Shown in pieces: positions 13,001-22,462 of a stretch of 64,000 nucleotides of DNA. Numbering within the stretch: position 1 is the first letter of the stretch; each line of letters opens with the position of its first letter. The stretch is from Icerya purchasi. Taxonomy: Eukaryota > Arthropoda > Insecta > Hemiptera > Monophlebidae. A model generated the notes under the pieces. The model did not search any database. It saw only the letters and a list, made by a program, of their open reading frames with translations, and was not told where the DNA came from. Location: positions 309,518,734 through 309,582,733 of the forward strand of contig CM077115.1 of NCBI GenBank assembly GCA_039619475.1. The letters run 5' to 3'. Made by a program: the position numbers and the translations under genes.

Positions 13001-16000
13001 ACAAACAGCGATTACTAAAAAAGTACATATATAATTCTTCCGGAAAACGATTTAATTAAAAATTGTCGCGGGTCCGCTGACACTGAACGCTTCGATAATC
13101 GTACTCTATCAGAGTAAAAACGGATACTGAACGGATTAATTGCCGAACGAACGCAAGACTCGCGAAAACCCGGGTAGTCGATCAGCTGTCGGTACTGCCC
13201 GACCAGTCGCAACGACACATCATACTTATCATACACGTAATTTTTGGCCAAATTACGTCGCTTTAGTCGGGCAGTGTATCCGCGTCTAGCCTTAGTTAAT
13301 TTTACGTTATTATAATTGTGTTGGTACGGCATCGGAATTATATTCCAACTTCCCAACCGTTCGAACCATTTAATCAGCTACTTTACTTTACTCAGTCCGA
13401 ACATTCCTAGAGAAATATATGCGAAATACTATGCTATGTTGATCGATAATGAATAAAATAAAGAATATAACATTTAATCTATGTTTTTCATTTCCCACGG
13501 CATAGTAAAGCCAGAATTCCAAACACAAAATCAATATTTTATTCACATAACTCACTGTAGGCTCATGACAATATATATATATATATATATACATAGTCAC
13601 GCAGGATATCTAACAGTACTGGAGCTTTCAAATATTTAAAAGTTCTCTTTTCTTAGTGACTACGTTCATCAGACGGTGCAACTTACCCCGACGCAAAGTG
13701 AGTACGATCTGAAAGTAGTCACTGAGGGAGCTTTTAAATAATCGATAGCCAATACTGGTGTCTACCACCGCTGCTGTAGTAGAATAGTGTGCAAAGCGTT
13801 GTCAGATGGCCTACATGCGCATAGAAAATGATTGCGATAATCGCGGTATCAATTTCGAAGTACATTGTACTTTTACACTTTTCCAATTTTTCATGAGTTG
13901 ACATTTAGACGATTCTTCTAGGGGGGTGCAACAGGTTTGTTTTTTGGGCGGGAAGGCACTGCCCATCCGTGCCCCCTTCTAACTACGCCCATGCACACAC
14001 TGGTATTAGGGACTATTTCCAATTTTTGAGTGTACTATGTACGTAAACACCGGATAATTCACATGAGTCTGATTAAGTGTCCGGGATAACCTGCGATTCA
14101 GTTCTAGATCCGTATCCAAACAAAATAACGTACCCATCGCTAATATCGGATATACCGTTTTTATTATTTTTACCACCCGGCGGTGAAGGATGAGGTAAGT
14201 CTAAATTTTTAAACTTAACGGTTTATTTTTCGTTTTCTTTTTCATATGATGAGAGTATGTTTAATATCAATAACACATTCGGTGTAACATTACTGATAGG
14301 GGAAGGTAAAACTTTATAATACGCGATGAAAAAAAAAAAAAAAAATTAAATTTCCTTTTACTATATATTAGAATATTCCAAAGTGCACAAGCGAATTAGA
14401 CTAGAATTGGCGGAAAATGCTTTTTTATAACGTGAAAGATCGGGAAGTCGTTTCGGCGTCATTTTAGAACGTTAAAATCTCTGAAACGATGCGTTGAAAT
14501 TAGGGCGATGTTAATCGTACGTAAACAAAATGTAACTCTCTTCATTACTCCGTCTAAAAACTAAATTTTTCTCGTATTCGATCATTTTATTTTTAAACAA
14601 TTTAGTATAATTAGCAGTTGTCGCCAATTTTTCTTAAGAATAATTAAGAACCGATGAAATAATTAAAAACCAATGAAATAATTAAAAACCGATGAAATAA
14701 TTGAAAACCGATGAAATAATTAAAAACCGATGAAAAAAAGTTAAAATTATTATACATATACCTCTAACAATTAATACATAAAAAATATATATTACACGTG
14801 TAAACCTAAATATATTTAACAGGCAACGATGCCATACCATATGTTTGTTATATAAAAATGATAAAATGCTAGAACTATTACGAAATCATTCTGCCCATTT
14901 CGAAATATTCGAGCATTTACCTCGGGTGCAGTGTGGTTTGTTGCTTGTTTTTAAATGAAATAAAGAATTCGTTTTAACGGAGTTAATTTACAAAATTATC
15001 TTTAACTTATACAACCTTATTTCTCGTGTGTTATAAAGTTCCTCCTCCCGTTACTATCAGTAAAGTTCCACCGAATTCGTCATTGATATTAAACATTCTC
15101 AAAAGGACAAGTAAACGAAAAATAAACCGCCAAGTTTAAAAAAAATTTAGACTTACCTTCTACTCCGGTTGGCTGCTGGCAAAAAGATTAAAAACAATAC
15201 GATATCATAGAGAAGCAAATCTATGCAACGAAATTGGGGGAATATATTTTTGAGTAAGTTTTTTTAAACGATTATATTCCGATTGGGGCGACGAAATGAA
15301 ATCTGTAGATATTTGTAAATGAAATCATCCACTCCTTTGCCCTCGAAAGAATTATCTATTCAGCTAAATCAATGTATACGCGTATTGATCATTTTAGTGG
15401 ACTATTATTATTCTTACATAACGCAGGCTTATTTGTAATTGTGAATGAAAAACATAAATTTCCGTTTTTTAGCACTACCGTTAATTGTAAGAGACAGTTT
15501 AGTCCGGTTACAACATTTTACACGGATTAGTGCTGTCAATGAAATTTCATATTTGTAATGTTAAAATTTAACCTTAAAAACGTCAATACAAAAATAACGA
15601 ATATATTAGGCAAACACCTGATGCAATAATTTTAGCGGTAAAAAAATTATTTGTTTCTCTGCAATCTCTCTATATATCATATTTGCTTTCATAATTCTGT
15701 CCGTGAGCTCATCCTGGTAGAATATCTGACTCCATTTTATAAAGATTCTTCCAGTCTTCAGGTAATTATTTATACTCGTTTATTAGTAATACATTTAATA
15801 ACAAGATGAAATACAATATCAAATTCCTGTCCATGAATATTTTCAGTTCTAGTGAAACAAGAAGTATTGGACATTTCTTAGCCCAGTTAAGGAAGATTTT
15901 TAGCCTCGTAATGGCCTCCTACGGATATATCAAGAAATGATTATTGCGATCACGTCCAAATTTTCTACAGTTACTTCTTAGAACAAGAAAAAAAAAACTG

Positions 16001-18028
16001 TCTTGCCTGTCATTCAATAATAAATTACGAAGTCTTTTTTTTTATTTGCCTACACTGCGACGGAGCCAACCATTATTAATAGTAACAAAGAAAAAAATTA
16101 AAAGACTTTTTCTATAACGGCCGGTGTATTTTCACGACGCCGAGTAATTTTTAATTTACTGCCAGTGAAACGCATAAAAAAATTTCTTCCAGTAAAACTT
16201 TTGCAGGAACTTGAGCTCGGTAAGCCCCTTGAAGTTAGCGCCCATGATTACAGATGTAAATATTAAACGTCAAATAAATTTTGTAAGTCAGAACTATTTA
16301 TATAAGTTAAAATCAGCCTCCCTGTTGTAAACTTCATTATTAACTTTTGCAATAATAAAGTAAGCATGTACTGCTTGAGTTATAGCCCTAGTGGTCATTA
16401 CATAACGGTAAAATATTTAAAATGTGAATAAAACAACTTAAAAAAGACAAAAAAAAATAATTTACAATTTTTCTTTTCACATTCATATTTTATTTGTCGT
16501 TCGCTTCAGTCTATTCGTCTGTTTTATTATACAAGCGGAAGAACGTTCGTGTGAACTCTTGTGCAATTCTAGTAACCAGGAAATCGGGAAGATTAGAACC
16601 GAAAATTTAAAAATTACATTTAAGTGGCGCTACCATGTTTAATGAAAACAATAGTTTCGTTGTTAATTTTTTTAGCATCTTTCATAAATTATTTAAAACC
16701 AATATTTTCGCCGGTTATCACTTTTGCATCATTTGTACACACACTCGAAAGCAATTTTTCCATTCTAAACTTTAAGTTTTAAAGTGTTTATCAGCTTTAT
16801 AATAAGGTCTTTCGCGTGTTCTTTTAAAAGATGACCAAGTAGTAATTCTTCGTCGATGCTTATAAATGTATATAACACATATCAACAACCGAGGTATTTT
16901 TAAAATGTAAACGGTCCAACTGAATTGCAAATTTTTGGCTTCGTTTAAGTCTGGTAATAAACGTATCCCATTATTGCTAATGTTAGAAATTACATTAGTT
17001 TCGTCCCAATTTTTCAAATTCCATTTCCGCATTCAATGCGGTGAAGTATCGTCCCAGTAAATGGTTTCGTTTGAAATAAAAACTAGCATCCAATATGTAA
17101 AGCAATACGTGAAATCTCCATACTATTGATATGTTGAAGTGTGATTAGCAAAAAGAAATTTAGAAAGAGTAAACATCACGTTATGGAACTCTAATGATGA
17201 AGTTATAAATTATTTCCAGTATATCGCATCTGTTTTGTCTAGAGCCTTCCCCATTCTTTGGCGTTTTATTATTTGTTTTATTAATTTCATGTAATCAAAA
17301 TTATGCGTTTCTTCATAGCAAATAAAGAAATTACCGATTATAATTTAATATTTCCTTTTTGAACCAAAGTATGTTTTCGTAAGTTGCTCGGCTATATGTA
17401 TAAGTTGAAAAAACCTAAACACAAATGTGCTCGAAAATAGTATGTAATCCCGATGATGCTTTAAATTGAAACTTTTGGCGCGCCAAGTACTGCGAAGTTT
17501 ACAAAAAAGATACTTGTTTTTCCGGTCTTACCGATAGGGTTGTTTGTTTCTGTTCTTTTTGTTTTTTTACCGATTATTACGAATGCCGTTAATTATAATA
17601 CTGTATGTTTATTATTTTGCCAGAATAATTTCCTACTTTGTAGAAAATACGCGTGTGTATATTGAAAACGTGACACAGGCCCGCGATTATGTAAATCTAT
17701 TCAAAAATTTTTTCAGGATTACGTGCTACCCGAAGTGAAGGACAGACAGCATCTGATATTTTTGCATAAAAAAGCGAAAAAGTCTGGTTTCGACGTAAAT
17801 CGTTATAACGCACTCAAAGATCAATTAGCTCAAGTACAGTGCGACCTAACAAGGCTCAAAGATCCTCTACATTATAACGCAAACGTGTCTCATTTGCAAT
17901 TTGATCCAGAACACGGAGTCGGCAGCAAATTTGGTAAGGAGGATACCAATGCAATGAAAAATATCGTAGACAACGTGAAAACCTATTTGAAAATTCAGTC
18001 GGAAAAACTGAAAAAGTTCAAACGGTAA
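869..18028 (+). CDS. MCU: mitochondrial calcium uniporter, pore-forming subunit (five exons, 5' partial)
   Basis: MCU forms the Ca2+-selective channel of the inner mitochondrial membrane. Five exons join in frame: 869-1072, 2640-2755, 7790-7936, 11342-11545, 17717-18028, giving about 326 residues to the stop at 18026-18028. All introns are GT...AG and phases match (1, 0, 0, 0). In order the protein has the N-terminal beta-grasp-like domain (exons 1-2), a first coiled coil ([16 protein letters not shown] onward), TM1 (about [19 protein letters not shown]), the selectivity filter WDIMEP, TM2 (about [15 protein letters not shown]), and a C-terminal coiled coil. Family members are about 350 residues including a mitochondrial presequence, so only the transit peptide and first exon(s) are missing, to the left of the window. 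No stops or frameshifts interrupt the exons. The C-terminus is Lys-rich. The large introns are filled with transposon remains, several of them on the opposite strand. Confidence 0.95.
1122..1559. mobile_element. MITE-like element in MCU intron 1
   Basis: Inverted termini GGCGCACTCA (1122-1131) and TGAGTGCGCC (1550-1559) bound 438 bases of mostly A/T sequence with no coding frame. No target duplication is obvious, so only the short terminal repeat supports the call. Confidence 0.4.
2640..2755 (+). CDS. MCU: MCU internal exon (end of N-terminal domain)
   Basis: The acceptor AAAATAG ends at 2639 and the donor AAG|GTGAAC is at 2755/2756. The 116 bases continue phase 1 and return to phase 0. They encode [14 protein letters not shown] then [11 protein letters not shown], the conserved IND..Y motif that closes the N-terminal domain. 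The frame remains open into the intron to 2941, which is read-through and not coding. Confidence 0.92.
3015..3057. repeat. perfect 12-bp stem hairpin in MCU intron 2
   Basis: CATAATCGTAGC at 3015-3026 is mirrored by GCTACGATTATG at 3046-3057, with a 19-base loop. It could be the core of a tiny MITE or a stem-loop in the MCU pre-mRNA. Confidence 0.6.
3480..5990 (+). pseudogene. degraded family A non-LTR retrotransposon (+), split by a younger copy
   Basis: Two blocks, 3480-4449 and 5681-5990, read in order on the + strand match the C-terminal half of the family A protein seen at 61376-64000. Near 3590 the RT tail [12 protein letters not shown] is legible. Then come the RNase H pieces FTDSSPDG (about 3966), VIISDAKS (about 4108) and a broken IDGNEQ..DLLS (about 4230-4265). 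After the interruption comes the Cys/His-containing tail ICDAS HIFFKC (about 5767-5806). Many frameshifts and stops make it an old copy. A minus-strand copy of the same family (4450-5668) sits inside it. It lies in MCU intron 2, in the same orientation as the gene. Confidence 0.75.
4450..5668 (-). mobile_element. family A non-LTR retrotransposon, 5'-truncated, inserted with a 12-bp TSD
   Basis: The minus-strand frame 5439-4822 encodes an RNase H domain: [23 protein letters not shown], then [20 protein letters not shown], so all four acidic residues are visible. After a frame change, 4870-4637 continues with the [17 protein letters not shown] tail. The 3' end is a poly-A, seen as T from 4450, behind a GGGCGCGCC motif shared with other copies. 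Flanking TACTTTCATCTC occurs exactly at 4438-4449 and 5669-5680, a perfect target-site duplication. The element is therefore a 1.2-kb 5'-truncated insertion into an older + copy of its own family. Frameshifts make it dead. Confidence 0.88.
5991..7789. other. remainder of MCU intron 2, no gene seen
   Basis: AT-rich intron DNA. It holds the 14-bp stem hairpin at 6258-6293, several A and T runs (about 6627 and 6687) and the splice acceptor of the next exon. I see no coding frame with family motifs on either strand. Confidence 0.6.
6258..6293. repeat. perfect 14-bp stem hairpin
   Basis: TTGTAAAGGCTCAC at 6258-6271 is mirrored exactly by GTGAGCCTTTACAA at 6280-6293, with an 8-base loop. A perfect palindrome of this size in AT-rich intron DNA is unlikely by chance. 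It may be a MITE core or terminator-like stem-loop; no pre-miRNA-like longer arm is evident. Confidence 0.7.
7790..7936 (+). CDS. MCU: MCU internal exon (first coiled coil)
   Basis: The acceptor is TTCCCACTCAG ending at 7789 and the donor is CGA|GTAAGT at 7936/7937. The 49 codons encode the amphipathic coiled coil before TM1, including [14 protein letters not shown] and [12 protein letters not shown]. Confidence 0.93.
8850..9770 (+). pseudogene. strongly degraded family A-like RNase H region in MCU intron 3
   Basis: On the + strand, fragments in the expected order resemble the family A RNase H domain. TGFGAVV (about 9220) stands where the GG(V/I)G motif follows the first Asp. A stretch near 9320-9365 resembles the IFTAEL helix. 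[20 protein letters not shown] (about 9408-9467) corresponds to PGHRGIEGNEMADALA. Frames change repeatedly. The match rests on a few short motifs, so identity as this family is tentative. Confidence 0.4.
10231..10443 (-). pseudogene. possible endonuclease-domain remnant of a non-LTR element
   Basis: The minus frame contains [11 protein letters not shown] followed by [11 protein letters not shown]. This resembles the GDxNA metal-binding block and the RGxRLVDFCN segment of RTE-type endonucleases, as seen in the 29302-30903 ORF. Flanking frames are broken. The evidence is weak and short. Confidence 0.28.
11342..11545 (+). CDS. MCU: MCU internal exon (TM1, DIME pore motif, TM2)
   Basis: The acceptor is TTTTTCTTCAG ending at 11341 and the donor is GAA|GTTAGT at 11545/11546. 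The 68 codons carry both membrane helices and the invariant loop [11 protein letters not shown]; the Asp and Glu of DIME line the Ca2+ selectivity filter. This is the strongest evidence for the family. Confidence 0.97.
11925..11983. repeat. short tandem repeat, about 24-bp unit
   Basis: The unit GTAAACTCCGACTGCAGTTA plus ACAT occurs twice almost exactly and then starts a third time (GTAAACTCCAAC). It lies in MCU intron 4. Confidence 0.75.
12851..13403 (-). mobile_element. possible solo or partial LTR
   Basis: Read on the minus strand the block begins TGTTCGGACTGAG near 13403 and ends TTTGTGACA near 12851, followed by TTCAGTGGACACGG, which could be a primer-binding region. It contains a 113-codon basic frame (13356-13015) that I do not recognise, and an AATAAG signal. 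GC content is higher than the surroundings. No second LTR or internal protein domain was seen, so this is a suggestion only. Confidence 0.2.
14193..15158. repeat. long inverted repeat, about 137-bp arms, in MCU intron 4
   Basis: The left arm 14193-14329 and right arm 15022-15158 are reverse complements over most of their length. Shared blocks include GGTAAGTCTAAATTTTT, GGTTTATTTTTCGTTT, TGTTTAATATCAAT, ATTCGGTG and TTACTGATAG. About 690 bases separate the arms. Both arms begin at their outer ends with a GGTAAGT splice-donor-like string. The unit may be a foldback element or an inverted duplication. In the MCU pre-mRNA the arms could pair into a long double-stranded stem. Confidence 0.75.
14640..14736. 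repeat. tandem repeat, about 19-20-bp unit, five copies
   Basis: The unit AATTAAAAACCGATGAAAT repeats about five times with single-base changes (AAGAACC, AACCAATG, TTGAAAACC). It lies between the arms of the long inverted repeat in MCU intron 4. There are no unique spacers, so it is not CRISPR-like. Confidence 0.85.
15159..17716. other. remainder of MCU intron 4, nothing recognised
   Basis: AT-rich intron DNA with short A and T runs and a few frames below 90 codons lacking recognisable motifs. It ends at the polypyrimidine tract and acceptor of the last MCU exon. Confidence 0.55.
17717..18028 (+). CDS. MCU: MCU terminal exon (C-terminal domain)
   Basis: The acceptor is TTTTTTCAG ending at 17716. 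The 103 codons plus TAA encode [20 protein letters not shown], the post-TM2 helix, then a second coiled coil ending in a Lys-rich tail. Confidence 0.95.
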   Translation, partial: DYVLPEVKDRQHLIFLHKKAKKSGFDVNRYNALKDQLAQVQCDLTRLKDPLHYNANVSHLQFDPEHGVGSKFGKEDTNAMKNIVDNVKTYLKIQSEKLKKFKR

Positions 18029-18603
18029 TAGTACTCGAGAACGATAAAGTGTTTTTTTTTTTTTTTATTTTCATGTTTTTCTTATTTTATACTTCGTCGA
18101 TGCATTTGTTGTTAATTGTTGGGTCTTTTCTCTTAATCCCCTACATAGTTCATTTTTCGTAGTTTATTTTTAGTTTAATTTGTTTTTGCATTCGTGCTAG
18201 AAAATGTTACTTGAAAAATAGTATTAATTAGAAAAATAATTTTCATATTAAATAGCTTTTTAAAATAATTTACAAAAATGTTGTTAAACCGTGTATTATA
18301 AAAGTATTGATTATAAAAATATTTTACAAAAAATCGATCATTTTCATCGCTTAAAAAAAGTATTATTTCATGATCGTTCTTGCACACTCTTTTTTTATGT
18401 AAAATTCCCCTTTCTTGAAAATGCTGTTTCTTTTATATTAATTTCTCGAACTAAATTAATAAGCGACGATATTATTACTAAAAAAAAATATATGAAAAAC
18501 ATTAATGTAAAACAAAAATAACTTTTTAAAATGTCGCATGTTGTAATAATTTCGGTATCTTGTGCCTTATTGTTAGTATAAATGGAACTGTTCTATATGA
18601 ACA

Positions 18604-18632
18604 ATTAAAGAATATGAAATTAATATAATAAA
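18604..18632 (+). promoter_or_regulatory. candidate MCU polyadenylation signals
   Basis: ATTAAA at 18604-18609 and AATAAA at 18627-18632 lie about 600 bases after the MCU stop. They imply a U/A-rich 3' UTR of roughly 0.6 kb. In DNA this AT-rich such hexamers also occur by chance. Confidence 0.4.
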
Positions 18633-21600
18633 TCGAAACATTACATAATTTACAATACAAACATGAAATATAAATATAATTAAAAATCAACATTAACAAA
18701 AACCAATACCGGTATATATGAAATTACCCAATAAATTAAATTTCAAATCGTGTTAATAAAACAATATAAAATAGTAATAATAACTTAAATATCATATAAT
18801 TTTTTATAGTGGATTAATTTGGTACGTTGAGCAGTTATTACACTTAGCGCAGGTTAATGCACATTTGAGCGAGTTTTGGATGATCGGCCTTAACTGAAAT
18901 GAACAGAATGTGTGAATATGAACTATAACAAGTAGCACAGTCGAAGAACGAACTATATAGAGGACTAAGAGAAAAGACCCTAATTGTTTTTTAACATATT
19001 TTCTTTTAAACGCCGGGACCCTTTTTATACTATTTTTAATGTGTTTACCAGTATTATTTCTTCCATATACTTTGTGCCTCTTAAACGGTTATATGCCATG
19101 ACGATGGTATGGATGCGTATGTTTACTTAATCGTGACAATCGTTTTATCGGATAGAAAAAGAAATTTAAATGCGCTTATAATTATTTCGTAGTAATTGGT
19201 ATAATTTCACTGGAAGAATTTTCTGTTCTCTTTAATTAATGCTTTCGATTTTTCTAAAATGCAGTCCTATCAAGCAACATTCGTTACAAACGAATGTGAA
19301 AACGGTAAAGTATCGAAATAAAAGAAGTAAATTCTGTATAATCTTTATTAATAAAACATAATTTTCTATAAGTACTTTTAGAAAAAATAAATAAAATGTT
19401 ATTCGTTACAAACTAACGTAAAAAAGATGCAGAATTATAAAAATAAAAGCACTTCTAAATTTTAAAATTACTAATAAAACTTAATTTCTTAAAAGTAAAT
19501 TTTCAGATAAATTAAAATCTAACAATACAATTTAAAATTGAAGTATTTGATTTTCACGAATACAATTCTTAATAAAATATACTAAACATATTACAATTTA
19601 ACGTATTATTTACTTCTTTCTCCTTCTATACGTGTAGAATATATATATGTATATATATATATATATATGTATGTTTAGTGATGGGTATGATCAGCTAATT
19701 AGCATTAGCGGTTTTTCGAAGAAATTCACTCGCGTTTTCGAATAATAAATACGAAGTATGTTTCTCTAGTATTGTTAATTTCGAGATTGTTTCACATCAA
19801 ATTCATTGTAGAATTATTAAGGAAATGATTTATTTAATTACCATTTTAATTACTAGAGTTTTGTACAGTAAACAAAATTTTTCACTTTAATGGCTATTTT
19901 TAAGTAAATACTTAATACTTTATCTCATTACAATAACGCCCCAATTGTAATTTTTTATTATTTCAAAAAAAAATTTTAGTTAACTTTGACAGTATCTAAA
20001 TTTTGTTATAGCATTGAAATCATATCGGGTTGTTGTAGCGATTATGTTAACGTAACGAATTAAATGGTTAGAGTTGTTTTTAAATGATGGTCCTTGTAAG
20101 TATTGTTATTCTTGTTATATTCTTCACCAGTTTGAAGTATAAAAATAACTAAATAAATGTGTTAATTCTATATATTTCTAACATAGCTTAGAATCAATCA
20201 TAAAGAAGTTGAACTTAGTCGCATTACTTAAATATTGTATTTAATTAATTCACTAACTTCTTTATAAGTACTTTTTACGTGTTTAGGTGAATATTCTTCC
20301 ATTAGTTATATTAAATTAAACTTTGAAAACCCTTCTTAGTACATTTCTTAAATAAAAGTTTTAAGTATGTTACACGTATGGACAACATAGTTTTAATACT
20401 TCTCTTATACATATAAATTAAAAACATTCAACAATTACAACTTTTAAAAGTTGCACGTCATAAAAAACGTAAATGAATCAATGATAATCAGATTAATCAG
20501 AAATTAGTTTTCTTTTCAACATTGCCAATTATTTTTACTCTTAACTGTTCTCTTAGAAGCATTTAAAATGAAATTCAGTTCTTTATTTGATTATGCCAAA
20601 TAGTTTAAATTACGAATTAAAAACAAATATACTGCATTTACAATAAGACGTAGAAAGTATAAGAATGAAATCGTGTATTAGAGAATAAATGTATAATGAT
20701 AATCACAAAAAAATAATTAAAATACTTCGTCAACAACTTGAACAAACTTTAACTGTTGCATAATTTTTAAACAAGTTACTTAAGTAGCTTACAGAAACCA
20801 GCTAATAAGTATCAGTCACTTCTAAAATTGGTTAATGTTAATCGTTTTTAAAAGTCAATTTTTAGAATCGATTAATAACAGTAACAGTTTTTCGATTTTT
20901 AAAATAACCGAATCATTCATTGAAAAAATCAATAAAACTAGAAGTTGTTAGTAGAGTTGATTACGCCCATCATTAATATACATATGTATATGCGGTAGTT
21001 TAATTACAAATTTCTTTGAGGAAGTTACTTTCCTTTTCAGAAGTACGGTTATAAAAATAAGTAAAAAGATTCTCGACCAATTTCGGTTTGCAATCCTAGG
21101 AAATGGTTAGATAAAATATTACAATTCGTACAAAATTTTTTAAAACCAAAAATGTAAACAATTTTCGTGAAGCAGTTTTTGAATATCATCTTAATTCCTC
21201 TTAAATTTTGCCAGTTTAAACGATGTGTCTTTAAATCAATATCGAATTTTTTACGTTGCTTTGTAAACCATACATCATCTAGTTTCTTAGTATACATTAT
21301 TTTTTAGACCTCATCAAGTTTTTATATTTTAACACAATCAAGGGTTTCGTATTACATACTTCTATAAAACCAGTTAATAGAGCGCATTTTTGAATTTATC
21401 ACAATTATATCTTTTCTTTCTCTATTTTTTCCTGCGATATATTATAATGTTGCACTAATTACTTGTGCATAAACTTTTACCTTTATCTTTACAACTATTC
21501 CCTGCGGATATATACGTATATATATGTATATATATACATGTATGTATATACATATATATGATATTTACTTTTAAGTAAAGGCGCAGAAAGTTTTAAAACT

Positions 21601-21833
21601 ATTAAGAAATTGATTTTTTTTTAAATTGTTCGATAATGAATAATGAAAACGATGTCTAGAAATCAAAGACGTATGAAATACATTTTTAAAATTAAGTACT
21701 ATTAGAATACATTTTATTAATAAAGCAAAGAAACATGTGACACATTTCGGACTTAAAGTTCGATTTCTCTGTGATAATTTAAAACTTTATTTGAAAGTCT
21801 TTAATAATACAACGGTTTTTACGTGATTGAAGT
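18633..21833. other. AT-rich intergenic stretch after MCU
   Basis: Very AT-rich DNA with no frame longer than 82 codons carrying recognisable motifs. It contains AT microsatellite blocks near 19636-19672 and 21515-21560. I see no RNA gene. Confidence 0.6.
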
Positions 21834-22462
21834 AGTGTTCGACCGAAAAAAAAATTCAAACGAAACCGAAACTTTTTTTTAATAATAGTTTTAACTACAG
21901 TTTAAACTTGTAATTTTTTTAAACAAAATTCAAATATGCTTATTATATAATAACTTTTTTTATAGAAAAAATAAAATTTTACGCAATATTAATAATTGTA
22001 ATTAAACAGTCTAATATTATAATTCAAAAATAACGGACATTTCTATTTATTACGTGTTATTATTATAAAAGCAGATCAGTTTTTATGAAATAACATTAAC
22101 ATCAAAAAGCAAACATTCTAAAAAGTTATAATGCTTCCTTTTTCACTGTTTTACCAGAAATGTGTTTTACTTATCTGTTGAAAGGAATTTTTAAAATTGA
22201 AACGAATAGTAAAGTATAAAAGATATGCTAAATTTGTCTATATATTCCTGAGGAGAAACTATTTTGTTCAAATATATGTTTGTCCTAATTAAGATGATCA
22301 TTGTGCCTAATGAATTGAAATATGAAATGGTGTTTTATAGAAGCATATAATGGAGTAAAATAAAGCATTGCGATCAAAGTTTCAGTTAAAGCCGAAGACT
22401 CGGCTAATATTTGGTCGAAACCGAAACTCATATTTTGAGCCGAAACTTCGGTCAGACACTAC
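21834..22462. mobile_element. non-autonomous hAT-type MITE with a perfect 8-bp TSD
   Basis: ATTGAAGT flanks the element exactly at 21826-21833 and 22463-22470. The ends are inverted: AGTGTTCGACCGAAA on the left and, reversed, GTAGTGTCTGACCGAAG on the right. Just inside both ends are CGAAACCGAAAC-type blocks, repeated several times near the right end. An 8-bp duplication is typical of the hAT superfamily. The 629 bases contain no transposase frame. Confidence 0.85.

Noticed and set aside
13950..14000. CATGGGCGTAGTTAG-type hAT end on the minus strand
   Set aside because: No partner end or 8-bp duplication could be identified.
14640..14736. Repeats with regular spacing, CRISPR-like at first sight
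   Set aside because: The units abut with no unique spacers, and the genome is eukaryotic; it is a simple tandem repeat.
16772..17032. 86-codon minus frame in MCU intron 4
   Set aside because: No family motif, AT-rich codon use, and no flanking element ends.
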